Shown: piece after piece, positions 1 through 5,609 of the stretch
Layout: every line of letters begins with the position of its first letter
Numbering within the stretch: position 1 is the stretch's first letter
DNA from: Rhizobiaceae bacterium
GTDB taxonomy: Bacteria > Pseudomonadota > Alphaproteobacteria > Rhizobiales > Rhizobiaceae
DNA length: 5,609 nucleotides
Assembly: GCA_028865845.1 (NCBI GenBank)
Contig: JAGWJK010000354.1
Location: 1 to 5,609 of the forward strand
Reading direction: 5' to 3'
Position numbers and translations under genes: made by a program
Notes under the pieces: generated by a model
The model's database searches: none
What the model was told of the DNA's origin: nothing
Seen by the model: only the letters and a program-made list of their open reading frames with translations

Positions 1-123
1 ATTGCCTTGCCTTGTCATATATCTATGTCACGCAATTGCGATCCTGTGTCATCGCCGCGCGCTTGCTGAGGCTTTATCCGACTGCTACTGCGATGGCCTT
101 TCACGACCAATGAGGAGATTTCC

Positions 124-1110
124 ATGAGACACCACGCTTTCGGCCGCACGCCCTTTATCGTTACGGATGTCGGCTTCGGTGCCTGGCAGATCGGTGGCGC
201 CTGGGGTGACGTCAGCGAGGCTGACGGTCGCGCGGCACTCAACGCCGCGCTCGACGCCGGCATGATATTCATCGATACTGCCGATGTCTACGGCGACGGC
301 CGCTCGGAAAAGATCATCGCCGACGTGCTTGCGACGCGTGGCGGTACACGGCCGATGGTCGCGACCAAAGCCAGCCGCCGCCTCAACCCGCATGTTGCCG
401 ACGGCTACAACAAGGCCAATCTCGAGGGTTTCATCGATCGCAGCCTGAAGAACCTCGGCGTCGACAGCCTCGATCTCGTGCAACTGCACTGCCCGCCGAC
501 CGAAGTGTACTATCGTCCCGAGGTATTTGCCGGGCTCGATGAATTGCAGAAGGCCGGCAAGATCAAGGGGTATGGCGTCAGCGTCGAGAAGGTCGAAGAA
601 GCGCTGAAGGCCATTGAATATCCCGGCGTCCTCAGCGTGCAGATCATCTACAACATTTTCCGCCAGCGCCCGGATCACCTGTTCTTCAAGGAAGCCAAGC
701 GGAAGAACGTCGCCGTCATCGCCCGCGTGCCGCTGGCAAGCGGCCTGCTTTCCGGCAAGATCAACCGCGACACCCAGTTTGCGAGCGACGATCACCGCAA
801 CTTCAACCGCAACGGCGAAGCCTTCGATGTTGGCGAGACCTTTGCCGGCGTGCCGTTTGAAGTCGGTCTGCAGGCGGTCGAGGAAGTCCGCAAGCTCGTC
901 CCGGCCGGCGCTACGATGGCGGCCTTCGCCCTGCGCTGGATCCTGATGAGCGAAGCCGTCACGGTCGTCATCCCCGGCGCGCGCAATGCGGAGCAAGCCA
1001 AGGCCAATGCCGCTGCGGCAGATCTGGCACCGCTTTCGGCCGATGTCATGACGGCGACCCGCGAAATCTACGAGCGCCTGATCGCCCCGCACGTTCATCA
1101 CCGCTGGTAA
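124..1110 (+). CDS. Aldo/keto reductase, NAD(P)H-dependent
   Basis: This 328-residue protein belongs to the aldo/keto reductase superfamily: soluble TIM-barrel enzymes that reduce aldehydes or ketones with NAD(P)H. The full catalytic tetrad is visible: Asp51 and Tyr56 in DTADVYGDGRSE, Lys82 in VATKAS, and His122 in DLVQLHCPP. The C-terminal cofactor motif is VVIPGARNAEQAKANAAAAD, the usual phosphate-binding signature of the family. The N-terminal GFGAWQIGGAWG resembles the IolS/Tas-like branch, but the substrate cannot be read from sequence. The ATG at 124 is well supported by GAGGAG at 112-117, six bases upstream. Length is typical and nothing looks broken. The gene is convergent with hup and stands alone in the window. 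The 123 bases before it hold no promoter I would defend, only a 10-base palindrome at 31-40. Family assignment is firm; physiological role is unknown. Confidence 0.95.
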   Translation: MRHHAFGRTPFIVTDVGFGAWQIGGAWGDVSEADGRAALNAALDAGMIFIDTADVYGDGRSEKIIADVLATRGGTRPMVATKASRRLNPHVADGYNKANLEGFIDRSLKNLGVDSLDLVQLHCPPTEVYYRPEVFAGLDELQKAGKIKGYGVSVEKVEEALKAIEYPGVLSVQIIYNIFRQRPDHLFFKEAKRKNVAVIARVPLASGLLSGKINRDTQFASDDHRNFNRNGEAFDVGETFAGVPFEVGLQAVEEVRKLVPAGATMAAFALRWILMSEAVTVVIPGARNAEQAKANAAAADLAPLSADVMTATREIYERLIAPHVHHRW

Positions 1111-1118
1111 AACGGAAA

Positions 1119-1143
1119 AGGGTCCGGCGATAGGCCGGACCCT
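1119..1143. terminator. Convergent intrinsic terminator between aldo/keto reductase gene and hup
   Basis: A perfect 10-bp stem (AGGGTCCGGC / GCCGGACCCT) closes a 5-base loop, starting 8 bases after the reductase stop codon. Read on the - strand, the hairpin is followed by TTTTCC-G-TTTT (counting the last stem base onwards), a fair U-tract. On the + strand it is followed only by TCAATTCC, so it looks stronger as a stop for hup transcription than for the reductase. Function is inferred from structure. Confidence 0.7.
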
Positions 1144-1157
1144 CAATTCCTGCCCTG

Positions 1158-1191
1158 CGCGGGTCTGGTGTCAACACCGAGACACCCCGCG
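1158..1191 (-). other. Bulged hairpin in the hup 3' untranslated region
   Basis: Six outer pairs (1158-1163 with 1186-1191, CGCGGG/CCCGCG) enclose a four-base bulge, five inner pairs (1168-1172 with 1181-1185) and an 8-base loop. It begins 16 bases past the hup stop codon. No U-tract follows, so it is not a good terminator by itself. It could protect the hup mRNA 3' end, ahead of the terminator at 1119-1143. The pairing is seen; the role is a guess. Confidence 0.35.
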
Positions 1192-1207
1192 GGCGGATGA
1201 AAACGGA

Positions 1208-1483
1208 TTAGCTGTTGACCGCGTCCTTCAGGCCCTTGCCGGGCGTGAACTTCGGCACATTGCGAGCCGCGATATCGACTTCAGCGCCGGTGGACGGGTT
1301 ACGGCCCTTGGTGGCTGCACGGTGAGAAACGGTGAAGCTGCCGAAGCCAGCGAGACGGATGTCGCCGCCCTTCTTCAGTTCAGCCTGGACGGCATCGAAA
1401 ACAGCATCAACAGCGGAAGCAGCGTCAGCCTTCGTAATACCGGCCTTCTCGGCCACTGCGGACACGAGCTCATTCTTGTTCAT
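1208..1483 (-). CDS. hup: HU-type nucleoid DNA-binding protein
   Basis: This 91-residue protein is a bacterial HU (HU/IHF family), a small basic dimer that bends and compacts DNA in the nucleoid. The opening MNKNELVSAVAEKAGITKADA is the usual N-terminal helix pair. GFGSFTVSHRAATKGRNPSTG is the family signature leading into the DNA-grasping beta arm, with the conserved intercalating proline at Pro63, and the C-terminus VPKFTPGKGLKDAVNS is canonical. An upstream ATG at 1519 would add 12 residues, but 1483 is chosen because it gives the canonical HU start and has a Shine-Dalgarno GAAAGGGG at 1491-1498, seven bases before it. The gene lies downstream of lon in the same direction, the arrangement seen for hupB in E. 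coli. The terminator at 1620-1647 lies between lon and hup, so hup probably has its own promoter. It is HU rather than IHF judging by the N-terminus and lack of an IHF-like extension. Confidence 0.96.
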   Translation of the reverse strand: MNKNELVSAVAEKAGITKADAASAVDAVFDAVQAELKKGGDIRLAGFGSFTVSHRAATKGRNPSTGAEVDIAARNVPKFTPGKGLKDAVNS

Positions 1484-1577
1484 GTTTCCACCCCTTTCTA
1501 CTGGTATGAAACGACTCATCTATTAGCGGGGCGCAGAATACGTATGCCTTGGCCCGCCGCAATCCCCAAAAGCCCTG

Positions 1578-1605
1578 CAAATCAAGGAAAAGCAAGCACT
1601 GTCAA
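1578..1605 (-). promoter_or_regulatory. Candidate hup promoter (good -35, poor -10)
   Basis: On the - strand a perfect TTGACA lies at 1605-1600, just past the lon terminator. Sixteen bases further on is GATTTG (1583-1578), a poor match to any -10 consensus. Rhizobial -10 boxes are often weakly conserved, so the site is plausible but not secure. It would give a leader of about 90 bases before the hup start. Confidence 0.3.
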
Positions 1606-1619
1606 AAGCTTTTCACAAA

Positions 1620-1647
1620 AAAAGACCGGCAAAAATGCCGGTCTTTT
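1620..1647 (-). terminator. Intrinsic terminator downstream of lon
   Basis: A perfect 12-bp stem (AAAAGACCGGCA / TGCCGGTCTTTT) closes a 4-base loop. Read on the - strand it continues into TTT, so the downstream T run totals seven with the stem end, a strong rho-independent signature. On the + strand it continues CGGGTTTTT, so it could act both ways. It lies about 155 bases past the lon stop codon, beyond the two long palindromes, and 136 bases before the hup start codon. It most likely ends lon mRNA and separates lon from hup. Confidence 0.8.
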
Positions 1648-1690
1648 CGGGTTTTTCGCCAATCTGGCGTAAATAAGGCTCTACCACACC

Positions 1691-1742
1691 TAGAGGCGGA
1701 TGATTTCAGGTCTGTTCGACCTGAAATCTTATTCCGCCTCTA
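1691..1742. repeat. Long intergenic palindrome, RIME-like (unit 1)
   Basis: The arms are 10 bp outside (TAGAGGCGGA / TCCGCCTCTA) and 11 bp inside (GATTTCAGGTC / GACCTGAAATC). They are separated by a small asymmetric internal loop (T1701 opposite 1729-1732) and closed by the 5-base loop TGTTC. The core resembles sequences I recall as widespread in rhizobial intergenic regions. Together with the next palindrome it matches the description of RIME1 elements, about 108 bp with two large palindromes. Assignment to that class is from memory. There is no T run after it, so it is not an obvious terminator. Confidence 0.65.
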
Positions 1743-1755
1743 AATCAGAGAGATG

Positions 1756-1804
1756 GAGCATGATGTTGTCCGAAAACCGCTTCACACTTTTCGGCATCAT
1801 GCTC
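1756..1804. repeat. Long intergenic palindrome, RIME-like (unit 2), touching the lon stop codon
   Basis: Outer arms GAGCATGATG / CATCATGCTC (1756-1765, 1795-1804) and inner arms CCGAAAA / TTTTCGG (1770-1776, 1788-1794) enclose a loop of 11 bases, with a 4-base bulge (TTGT) on the left side. Its last base, C1804, is also the last base of the lon TAG stop codon. A G-T pair and a T-A pair would extend the stem fully through that codon. The CATGATG...CATCATG ends are of a type I recall as common in rhizobial intergenic repeats. Confidence 0.65.
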
Positions 1805-4224
1805 TAGTGTGCGATGGTTGCGCCGACATCGTCGACACCTTCGACCGTTGCGATCACCGGCGTCTCGACGGTGCCGTCCCATTCGATCGGCTCGGGCCTG
1901 CGGACCAGCGCATGCTTGATCACCTCGCCCATGCGGGATACCGGGATGATCTCCATGTTGTTCTTCACGTTATCCGGAATCTCCGCCAAATCCTTGGCGT
2001 TTTCTTCCGGGATCAGCACCTTCTTGATGCCGCCGCGAAGCGCTGCCAGCAGCTTTTCCTTCAGGCCACCGATCGGCAGTACCCGACCGCGCAGCGTGAT
2101 TTCACCGGTCATTGCGACATCCTTGGAAACCGGGATGCCGGTCATGATCGAGACCATTGCGGTTGCCATGGCGACGCCGGCAGAAGGACCATCCTTCGGC
2201 GTTGCCGCTTCCGGAACGTGCACGTGGATGTCGCTCTTGTCGAAGCGCGGCGGCTCGATGCCGAAATCGACGGCGCGCGAGCGGACATAGGATGCCGCAG
2301 CGGAAATCGATTCCTTCATCACTTCCTTCAGGTTACCGGTCACGGTCATGCGACCCTTGCCCGGCATCATCACGCCTTCGATCGTCAGCAACTCACCACC
2401 GACTTCCGTCCAGGCGAGACCGGTAACAACCCCGACCTGATCCTCACGTTCGGCTTCGCCGTGGCGGAAGCGCGGAACGCCCAGATAGTCGTGAATGTTG
2501 GCGGCAGTCACCGCAACGGACTTGGTCTTACCCTTGATGATCTCGGTGACGGCCTTCCGGGCCAGCTTCATCAGCTCACGCTCGAAATTACGGACACCGG
2601 CTTCGCGGGTGTACTGCTGGCTGATCGCCATCAGGGCATCGTCGCTGACCGAAAATTCGCTCGGCTGCAATGCATGTTCCTTGATGGCCTTCGGCAGCAG
2701 GTGCCGCTTGGCGATCTCGCGCTTTTCATCTTCGGTGTAGCCGGCGATACGGATGATTTCCATGCGGTCCATCAAGGGCGCAGGGATGTTCAGCGTATTC
2801 GCCGTCGTGATGAACATCACGTCCGACAGGTCATATTCGACTTCCAGGTAGTGATCCATGAAGGTCGAGTTCTGCGCCGGGTCCAGCACTTCCAGCAGGG
2901 CCGAAGACGGGTCGCCGCGGAAATCCATGCCCATCTTGTCGATTTCGTCGAGCAGGAAGAGCGGGTTGGACTTCTTGGCCTTCTTCATCGACTGGATGAC
3001 CTTGCCGGGCATCGAGCCGATGTAGGTGCGGCGGTGACCGCGGATTTCAGCTTCGTCACGAACGCCACCCAGCGCCATGCGGACATACTCACGGCCGGTC
3101 GCCTTGGCGATCGACTGGGCGAGCGAGGTCTTGCCGACGCCCGGAGGGCCAACGAGGCACAGGATCGGTCCCTTGATCTTGGTGGCGCGAGCCTGAACGG
3201 CCAGATACTCGACGATGCGCTCCTTGACTTTGTCCAGACCGAAATGATCCGCTTCGAGGATCTTCTCGGCGTTGTTCAGGTCGGTCTTGATCTTCGACTT
3301 CTTGTGCCACGGGATACCCAGCAGCCAGTCGAGGTAGTTGCGCACGACGGTGGCTTCCGCCGACATCGGGCTCATCTGACGCAGCTTCTTCAGTTCCGCG
3401 TCGGCCTTTTCCTTGGCTTCCTTGGAGAGCTTCGTCTTGGAGATGCGCTCTTCCAGTTCGGCCATCTCGTCGCGGCCTTCCTCGCCGTCGCCGAGCTCCT
3501 TCTGGATCGCCTTCATCTGCTCATTCAGGTAGTATTCGCGCTGGGTCTTCTCCATCTGGCGCTTGACGCGCGAGCGGATGCGCTTCTCGACCTGTAGAAC
3601 CGAAATCTCGCCTTCCATGAAGCCGAGTGCCTTCTCCAGGCGGCCCTTGACACTGGTCGTTTCCAGCATCTCCTGCTTTTCGGTGATCTTGATCGACAGG
3701 TGCGAGGCGACCGTATCGGCAAGCTTGGAGTAATCGTCGATCTGGCTAGCAGCGCCAACGACTTCCGGCGAAATCTTCTTGTTGAGCTTCACGTAGCTCT
3801 CAAACTCGGAGACAACCGAGCGGCTCAGCGCTTCCAGCTCGACGGCATCTTCTGCCGGCTCGTGCAGGACGTGTCCGAGAGCTTCGTAGAAATCCTCGCG
3901 GCCAGTGTAGGTATCGATCTCGGCGCGCGCCCGGCCCTCGACCAACACCTTCACGGTGCCGTCAGGAAGCTTCAGGAGCTGCAGCACGTTGGCGACCGTA
4001 CCGACCTTGTGGATTGCGTCCGGAGCGGGATCGTCATCGCTAGCGTTGATCTGGGTGACCAGCATGATCTGCTTGTCGGATCCCATGACTTCTTCCAGCG
4101 CGCGGATCGACTTCTCCCGTCCGACGAACAGCGGCACGATCATGTGGGGGAAAACCACGATGTCGCGCAATGGCAATACCGGATAGGCAATGCTCTCGTT
4201 TGCCGCAGACGTTTTCTTAGTCAT
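1804..4224 (-). CDS. lon: ATP-dependent Lon protease (LonA)
   Basis: This 806-residue protein is LonA, a cytoplasmic hexameric AAA+ serine protease that degrades misfolded and short-lived regulatory proteins. The N-terminal substrate-binding LON domain spans roughly residues 12-205 (starting YPVLPLRDIVVFPHMIVPLF), followed by a charged coiled-coil segment to about 300. The AAA+ module has Walker A GPPGVGKTS at 359-367 (Lys365) and Walker B LLDEID with Asp426 and Glu427. The protease domain has the Ser-Lys dyad: Ser681 in DGPSAGVAMATA and Lys724 in GGLKEKLLAA, 43 residues apart as in E. coli. An ATG at 4317 would add 31 residues. I prefer 4224, which gives the typical N-terminus and has AAGGA at 4231-4235, six bases upstream. 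The frame is intact. It follows clpX and precedes hup. A heat-shock-like promoter is proposed at 4304-4332. The stop codon touches a long palindrome. Confidence 0.98.
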   Translation of the reverse strand: MTKKTSAANESIAYPVLPLRDIVVFPHMIVPLFVGREKSIRALEEVMGSDKQIMLVTQINASDDDPAPDAIHKVGTVANVLQLLKLPDGTVKVLVEGRARAEIDTYTGREDFYEALGHVLHEPAEDAVELEALSRSVVSEFESYVKLNKKISPEVVGAASQIDDYSKLADTVASHLSIKITEKQEMLETTSVKGRLEKALGFMEGEISVLQVEKRIRSRVKRQMEKTQREYYLNEQMKAIQKELGDGEEGRDEMAELEERISKTKLSKEAKEKADAELKKLRQMSPMSAEATVVRNYLDWLLGIPWHKKSKIKTDLNNAEKILEADHFGLDKVKERIVEYLAVQARATKIKGPILCLVGPPGVGKTSLAQSIAKATGREYVRMALGGVRDEAEIRGHRRTYIGSMPGKVIQSMKKAKKSNPLFLLDEIDKMGMDFRGDPSSALLEVLDPAQNSTFMDHYLEVEYDLSDVMFITTANTLNIPAPLMDRMEIIRIAGYTEDEKREIAKRHLLPKAIKEHALQPSEFSVSDDALMAISQQYTREAGVRNFERELMKLARKAVTEIIKGKTKSVAVTAANIHDYLGVPRFRHGEAEREDQVGVVTGLAWTEVGGELLTIEGVMMPGKGRMTVTGNLKEVMKESISAAASYVRSRAVDFGIEPPRFDKSDIHVHVPEAATPKDGPSAGVAMATAMVSIMTGIPVSKDVAMTGEITLRGRVLPIGGLKEKLLAALRGGIKKVLIPEENAKDLAEIPDNVKNNMEIIPVSRMGEVIKHALVRRPEPIEWDGTVETPVIATVEGVDDVGATIAH

Positions 4225-4243
4225 GTCATTTCCTTTCCGTCGT

Positions 4244-4285
4244 CCCGTTTCCGGGCTCTCCGCCGGCTTAGGGGAGTTAGCCGGC
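4244..4285 (-). other. Structured lon mRNA leader (two hairpins)
   Basis: Between the proposed lon promoter and its ribosome site are two GC-rich hairpins. The first is a 7-bp stem GCCGGCT/AGCCGGC (4279-4285 with 4262-4268) with a 10-base loop containing ACTCCCCT, a string that resembles anti-Shine-Dalgarno sequence. The second is a 4-bp stem CCCG/CGGG (4252-4255 with 4244-4247) closed by a GAAA tetraloop, ending 8 bases before the AAGGA site. No known RNA thermometer or riboswitch pattern is recognised. Folding is seen in the sequence; regulation is speculative. Confidence 0.35.
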
Positions 4286-4303
4286 TCTCTCACTTGGATT
4301 AAG

Positions 4304-4332
4304 AAGTGGAGTTTCACATCATCTATTTCAAG
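4304..4332 (-). promoter_or_regulatory. Candidate heat-shock (RpoH/sigma-32 type) promoter of lon
   Basis: On the - strand CTTGAAA (4332-4326) is followed after 14 bases by CTCCACTT (4311-4304). The sigma-32 pattern is CTTGAAA - 13 to 17 bases - CCCCATNT; the -35 is perfect and the -10 matches 5 of 7 specified bases. Transcription would begin near 4297, giving a leader of about 70 bases. It also argues against the ATG at 4317, which would fall between the two boxes. lon is a heat-shock gene in many proteobacteria, which fits. A caveat is that the -35 overlaps the end of a possible small ORF. Confidence 0.5.
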
Positions 4333-4433
4333 TCGTGCACGACACGTTCGACGTCCTGCGGCGAGACGCGCAATTCACGAGAAGGAACGCAACAACACTG
4401 GACGCCCGGCTCGAACAATGCCGCCGGCAGCAC
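4323..4433 (-). CDS. Candidate small ORF, 36 codons, triple cysteine, unknown function
   Basis: In the clpX-lon spacer a frame opens with GTG at 4433, right after an in-frame TAG, and ends with TAG at 4323-4325. Its product would contain QCCCVPSRELRVSPQD and end DVERVVHDLK. Codon use resembles the neighbours: most third positions are G or C, with codons such as GTC, CTG, CCG, GAC and CGC. The SPQDVERVVHDL stretch looks like a capped amphipathic helix. Against it, there is no Shine-Dalgarno before the GTG, and TTG at 4418 is an equally poor start. It could be a real small protein, a Cys-rich leader peptide ahead of lon, the tail of a decayed gene, or chance. I do not recognise a family. It ends 98 bases before lon. 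Confidence 0.3.
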   Translation of the reverse strand: MLPAALFEPGVQCCCVPSRELRVSPQDVERVVHDLK

Positions 4434-4592
4434 CTACCATTATGACCGGAGACGGACGCCCCACGCATCCACCAGCAATCAAGAATCTCGCCATCATGGC
4501 TGCGACGGACACACTTCACAACCGGCATAACCGGGGTTCCGACAAGCTTATCCAGCACTTTATCAGCAAACTGTACGATTTTTCAAATGGAA
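4434..4592. other. Unassigned part of the clpX-lon spacer
   Basis: I find no recognised gene, tRNA or strong repeat here. On the - strand TTGAAA (4586-4581) followed after 16 bases by GATAAA is a weak sigma-70-like pair that might serve as an upstream lon promoter. It also overlaps the region where the clpX terminator would release RNA. Several short open frames cross it on both strands, but they use codons rare for this genome, such as AGA and ATA, or have no ribosome site. Confidence 0.4.
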
Positions 4593-4617
4593 AGGGGCCC
4601 GTCGATGACGAGCCCCT
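4593..4617 (-). terminator. Probable intrinsic terminator of clpX
   Basis: Twenty-four bases after the clpX stop codon, AGGGGC/GCCCCT (4593-4598 with 4612-4617) encloses a single C-A mismatch, then CGTC/GACG and a 3-base loop. Read on the - strand it continues TTCCATTTGAAAAAT, a modest and interrupted T run. The location fits clpX, but the tract is weak, so some read-through into lon is possible. Confidence 0.55.
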
Positions 4618-4641
4618 GATTCCAGATCGAAAATCGGACGG

Positions 4642-5609
4642 TCAGGCCGAGGCGTTGGCCTTTTCTTCCTGCCGGTCCGCATAAATGTAAAGCGGGCGGG
4701 CAGAACCGCGTGCGACCTCTTCGGAAATCACAACTTCGCGAACTCCTTCCAGCGCCGGCAAATCGAACATCGTGTCGAGCAGGATCTTTTCCATGATCGA
4801 GCGGAGACCACGAGCGCCGGTCTTGCGGATGATCGCCTTGCGGGCGATTTCGCGCAGTGCATCCTCGTGGAAGGTCAGTTCTACGTCTTCCATCTCGAAC
4901 AGGCGCTGGTACTGCTTGATCAGGGCGTTCTTCGGCTCGGACAGGATCTGGATGAGCGCATCCTCGTCAAGGTCTTCAAGCGTCGCCAGAACCGGCAGAC
5001 GGCCGATGAATTCCGGGATGAGGCCGAACTTCACCAGATCTTCCGGCTCAAGTTCGCGCAGCACTTCGCCGACGCGACGGTCGTCCTGTGCCTTGACGCT
5101 CGCACCGAAGCCGATCGAGGTCTTCTCGCCACGGGCGGAGATGATCTTGTCGAGGCCGGCAAAGGCGCCGCCGCAGATGAACAGGATGTTGGTCGTATCA
5201 ACCTGCAGGAATTCCTGCTGCGGATGCTTGCGGCCACCCTGCGGAGGAACGGAAGCAACCGTGCCTTCCATGATCTTCAGAAGCGCCTGCTGCACGCCCT
5301 CGCCCGAGACGTCGCGCGTGATCGACGGATTGTCGGACTTGCGGGAAATCTTGTCGACTTCGTCGATGTAGACGATGCCGCGCTGCGCGCGCTCGACGTT
5401 GTAGTCGGCTGCCTGCAAAAGCTTCAGGATGATGTTTTCGACGTCTTCGCCGACATAACCTGCCTCGGTCAACGTCGTCGCATCGGCCATGGTGAACGGC
5501 ACGTCGATGATGCGGGCCAGCGTCTGGGCAAGATAGGTCTTGCCGCAGCCGGTCGGGCCGACGAGCATGATGTTCGACTTCGCCAGTTCGACATCGCCGT
5601 TCTTCGAGG
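4642..5609 (-). CDS. clpX: ClpX, ATPase subunit of the ClpXP protease (C-terminal part; 5' end outside window)
   Basis: This is the C-terminal 321 codons of ClpX, the hexameric AAA+ unfoldase that feeds tagged substrates into ClpP. The gene continues past the right edge. The full protein is usually about 420-425 residues, so about 100 residues, including the N-terminal zinc-binding domain, are missing. The internal ATG at 5568 is not the start, because coding continues upstream with [12 protein letters not shown]. Visible motifs are Walker A GPTGCGKT (5536-5559), pore loop GYVG (5449-5460), Walker B YIDEVDK (about 5350-5370), the RKH loop (5224-5232), the IGF tripeptide that docks on ClpP (5107-5115), an arginine finger in EFIGRLP (Arg at 4999-5001), and sensor 2 GARGLR (4801-4818). 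All key residues are present. The frame is intact and ends ANASA. clpP is expected upstream, outside the window. Confidence 0.98.
   Translation of the reverse strand, partial: SKNGDVELAKSNIMLVGPTGCGKTYLAQTLARIIDVPFTMADATTLTEAGYVGEDVENIILKLLQAADYNVERAQRGIVYIDEVDKISRKSDNPSITRDVSGEGVQQALLKIMEGTVASVPPQGGRKHPQQEFLQVDTTNILFICGGAFAGLDKIISARGEKTSIGFGASVKAQDDRRVGEVLRELEPEDLVKFGLIPEFIGRLPVLATLEDLDEDALIQILSEPKNALIKQYQRLFEMEDVELTFHEDALREIARKAIIRKTGARGLRSIMEKILLDTMFDLPALEGVREVVISEEVARGSARPLYIYADRQEEKANASA

Noticed and set aside
1..123. Possible promoter for the aldo/keto reductase (TTGCCT with CTATGT near 23-28)
   Set aside because: The spacing of about 15 bases and weak boxes do not support a call, and the window cuts off sequence further upstream.
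85..1146. A 353-codon open frame on the - strand opposite the aldo/keto reductase
   Set aside because: It is antisense to a complete enzyme gene with catalytic residues and a ribosome site, and its product has no recognisable domain.
1484..1519. N-terminal extension of HU to an ATG at 1519
   Set aside because: The extra 12 residues are translated Shine-Dalgarno sequence; HU begins MNKNEL at 1483.
1657..1669. Small hairpin CGCCA-ATC-TGGCG between the lon terminator and the palindromes
   Set aside because: Only five pairs and no T run; too short to claim a role apart from the strong terminator beside it.
1753..3597. A 614-codon open frame on the + strand opposite lon
   Set aside because: It is fully antisense to an intact, unmistakable lon, is very rich in His, Arg, Asp and Leu as expected of a shadow frame in high-GC DNA, matches no family I know, and begins inside the palindrome.
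4225..4317. N-terminal extension of Lon to an ATG at 4317
   Set aside because: No ribosome site there, the added 31 residues do not look like Lon, and the start would lie inside the proposed promoter; the start at 4224 gives the usual 806-residue protein.
4375..4497. A 40-codon - strand frame beginning ATGATG in the same spacer
   Set aside because: Uses AGA, ATA, GGA and GTA codons unlike the neighbours, has no Shine-Dalgarno, and overlaps the better 36-codon candidate.
4328..4558. A 76-codon - strand frame in the clpX-lon spacer
   Set aside because: Cys-, Arg- and Ser-rich, with no ribosome site and less convincing codon use than the 36-codon frame that overlaps it in another frame.
4190..4684. 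A + strand open frame crossing the clpX-lon spacer
   Set aside because: It overlaps the ends of both lon and clpX, runs through the clpX terminator hairpin, and has no ribosome site at any internal ATG (for example near 4419).
4772..5371. A 199-codon + strand frame opposite clpX
   Set aside because: Ser- and Arg-rich shadow of an intact clpX, with no domain and no ribosome site.

Overview
The window looks like an ordinary core-chromosome segment from an alphaproteobacterium of the Rhizobiales, most likely Rhizobiaceae (Rhizobium, Agrobacterium or Ensifer type). The grounds are high GC with strong G/C third-position bias, ClpX and Lon sequences of rhizobial type (Lon is exactly 806 residues from its best start), and a pair of large intergenic palindromes that resemble the Rhizobium-specific RIME class. 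These are recognised by eye; no database search was run.

Layout. A complete aldo/keto reductase gene on the + strand (124-1110) faces a block of genes on the - strand. Read in the - direction the block is: clpX (its 5' part lies beyond the right edge), a 417-base spacer, lon, a 320-base spacer, then an HU-type DNA-binding protein gene (hup). The two transcription directions converge at a strong hairpin (1119-1143) that could stop transcription from both sides. The order clpX - lon - hup is the classic bacterial proteostasis neighbourhood, known also from E. coli as clpP-clpX-lon-hupB. clpP would be expected just outside the window.

The clpX-lon spacer (4225-4641) holds a probable clpX terminator, a candidate heat-shock-type promoter for lon with a 12-base perfect palindrome beside its -35 box, a leader with two GC-rich hairpins, and an open frame of 36 codons with coding-like character whose 3' end overlaps the proposed -35 box. 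The lon-hup spacer (1484-1803) holds two tandem long palindromes (114 bases; the first begins on the last base of the lon stop codon), a strong bidirectional-looking terminator, and a weakly supported hup promoter.

Functional picture. ClpX (unfoldase for ClpP) and Lon are ATP-dependent proteases that remove misfolded and regulatory proteins. HU organises the nucleoid, and in E. coli HU is a Lon substrate. The aldo/keto reductase appears unrelated and simply sits convergent to this block. I see no phage, transposase, CRISPR, toxin-antitoxin or biosynthetic system. The best leads are small and non-coding: the palindromes at the lon stop codon, the lon control region, and the candidate small ORF.
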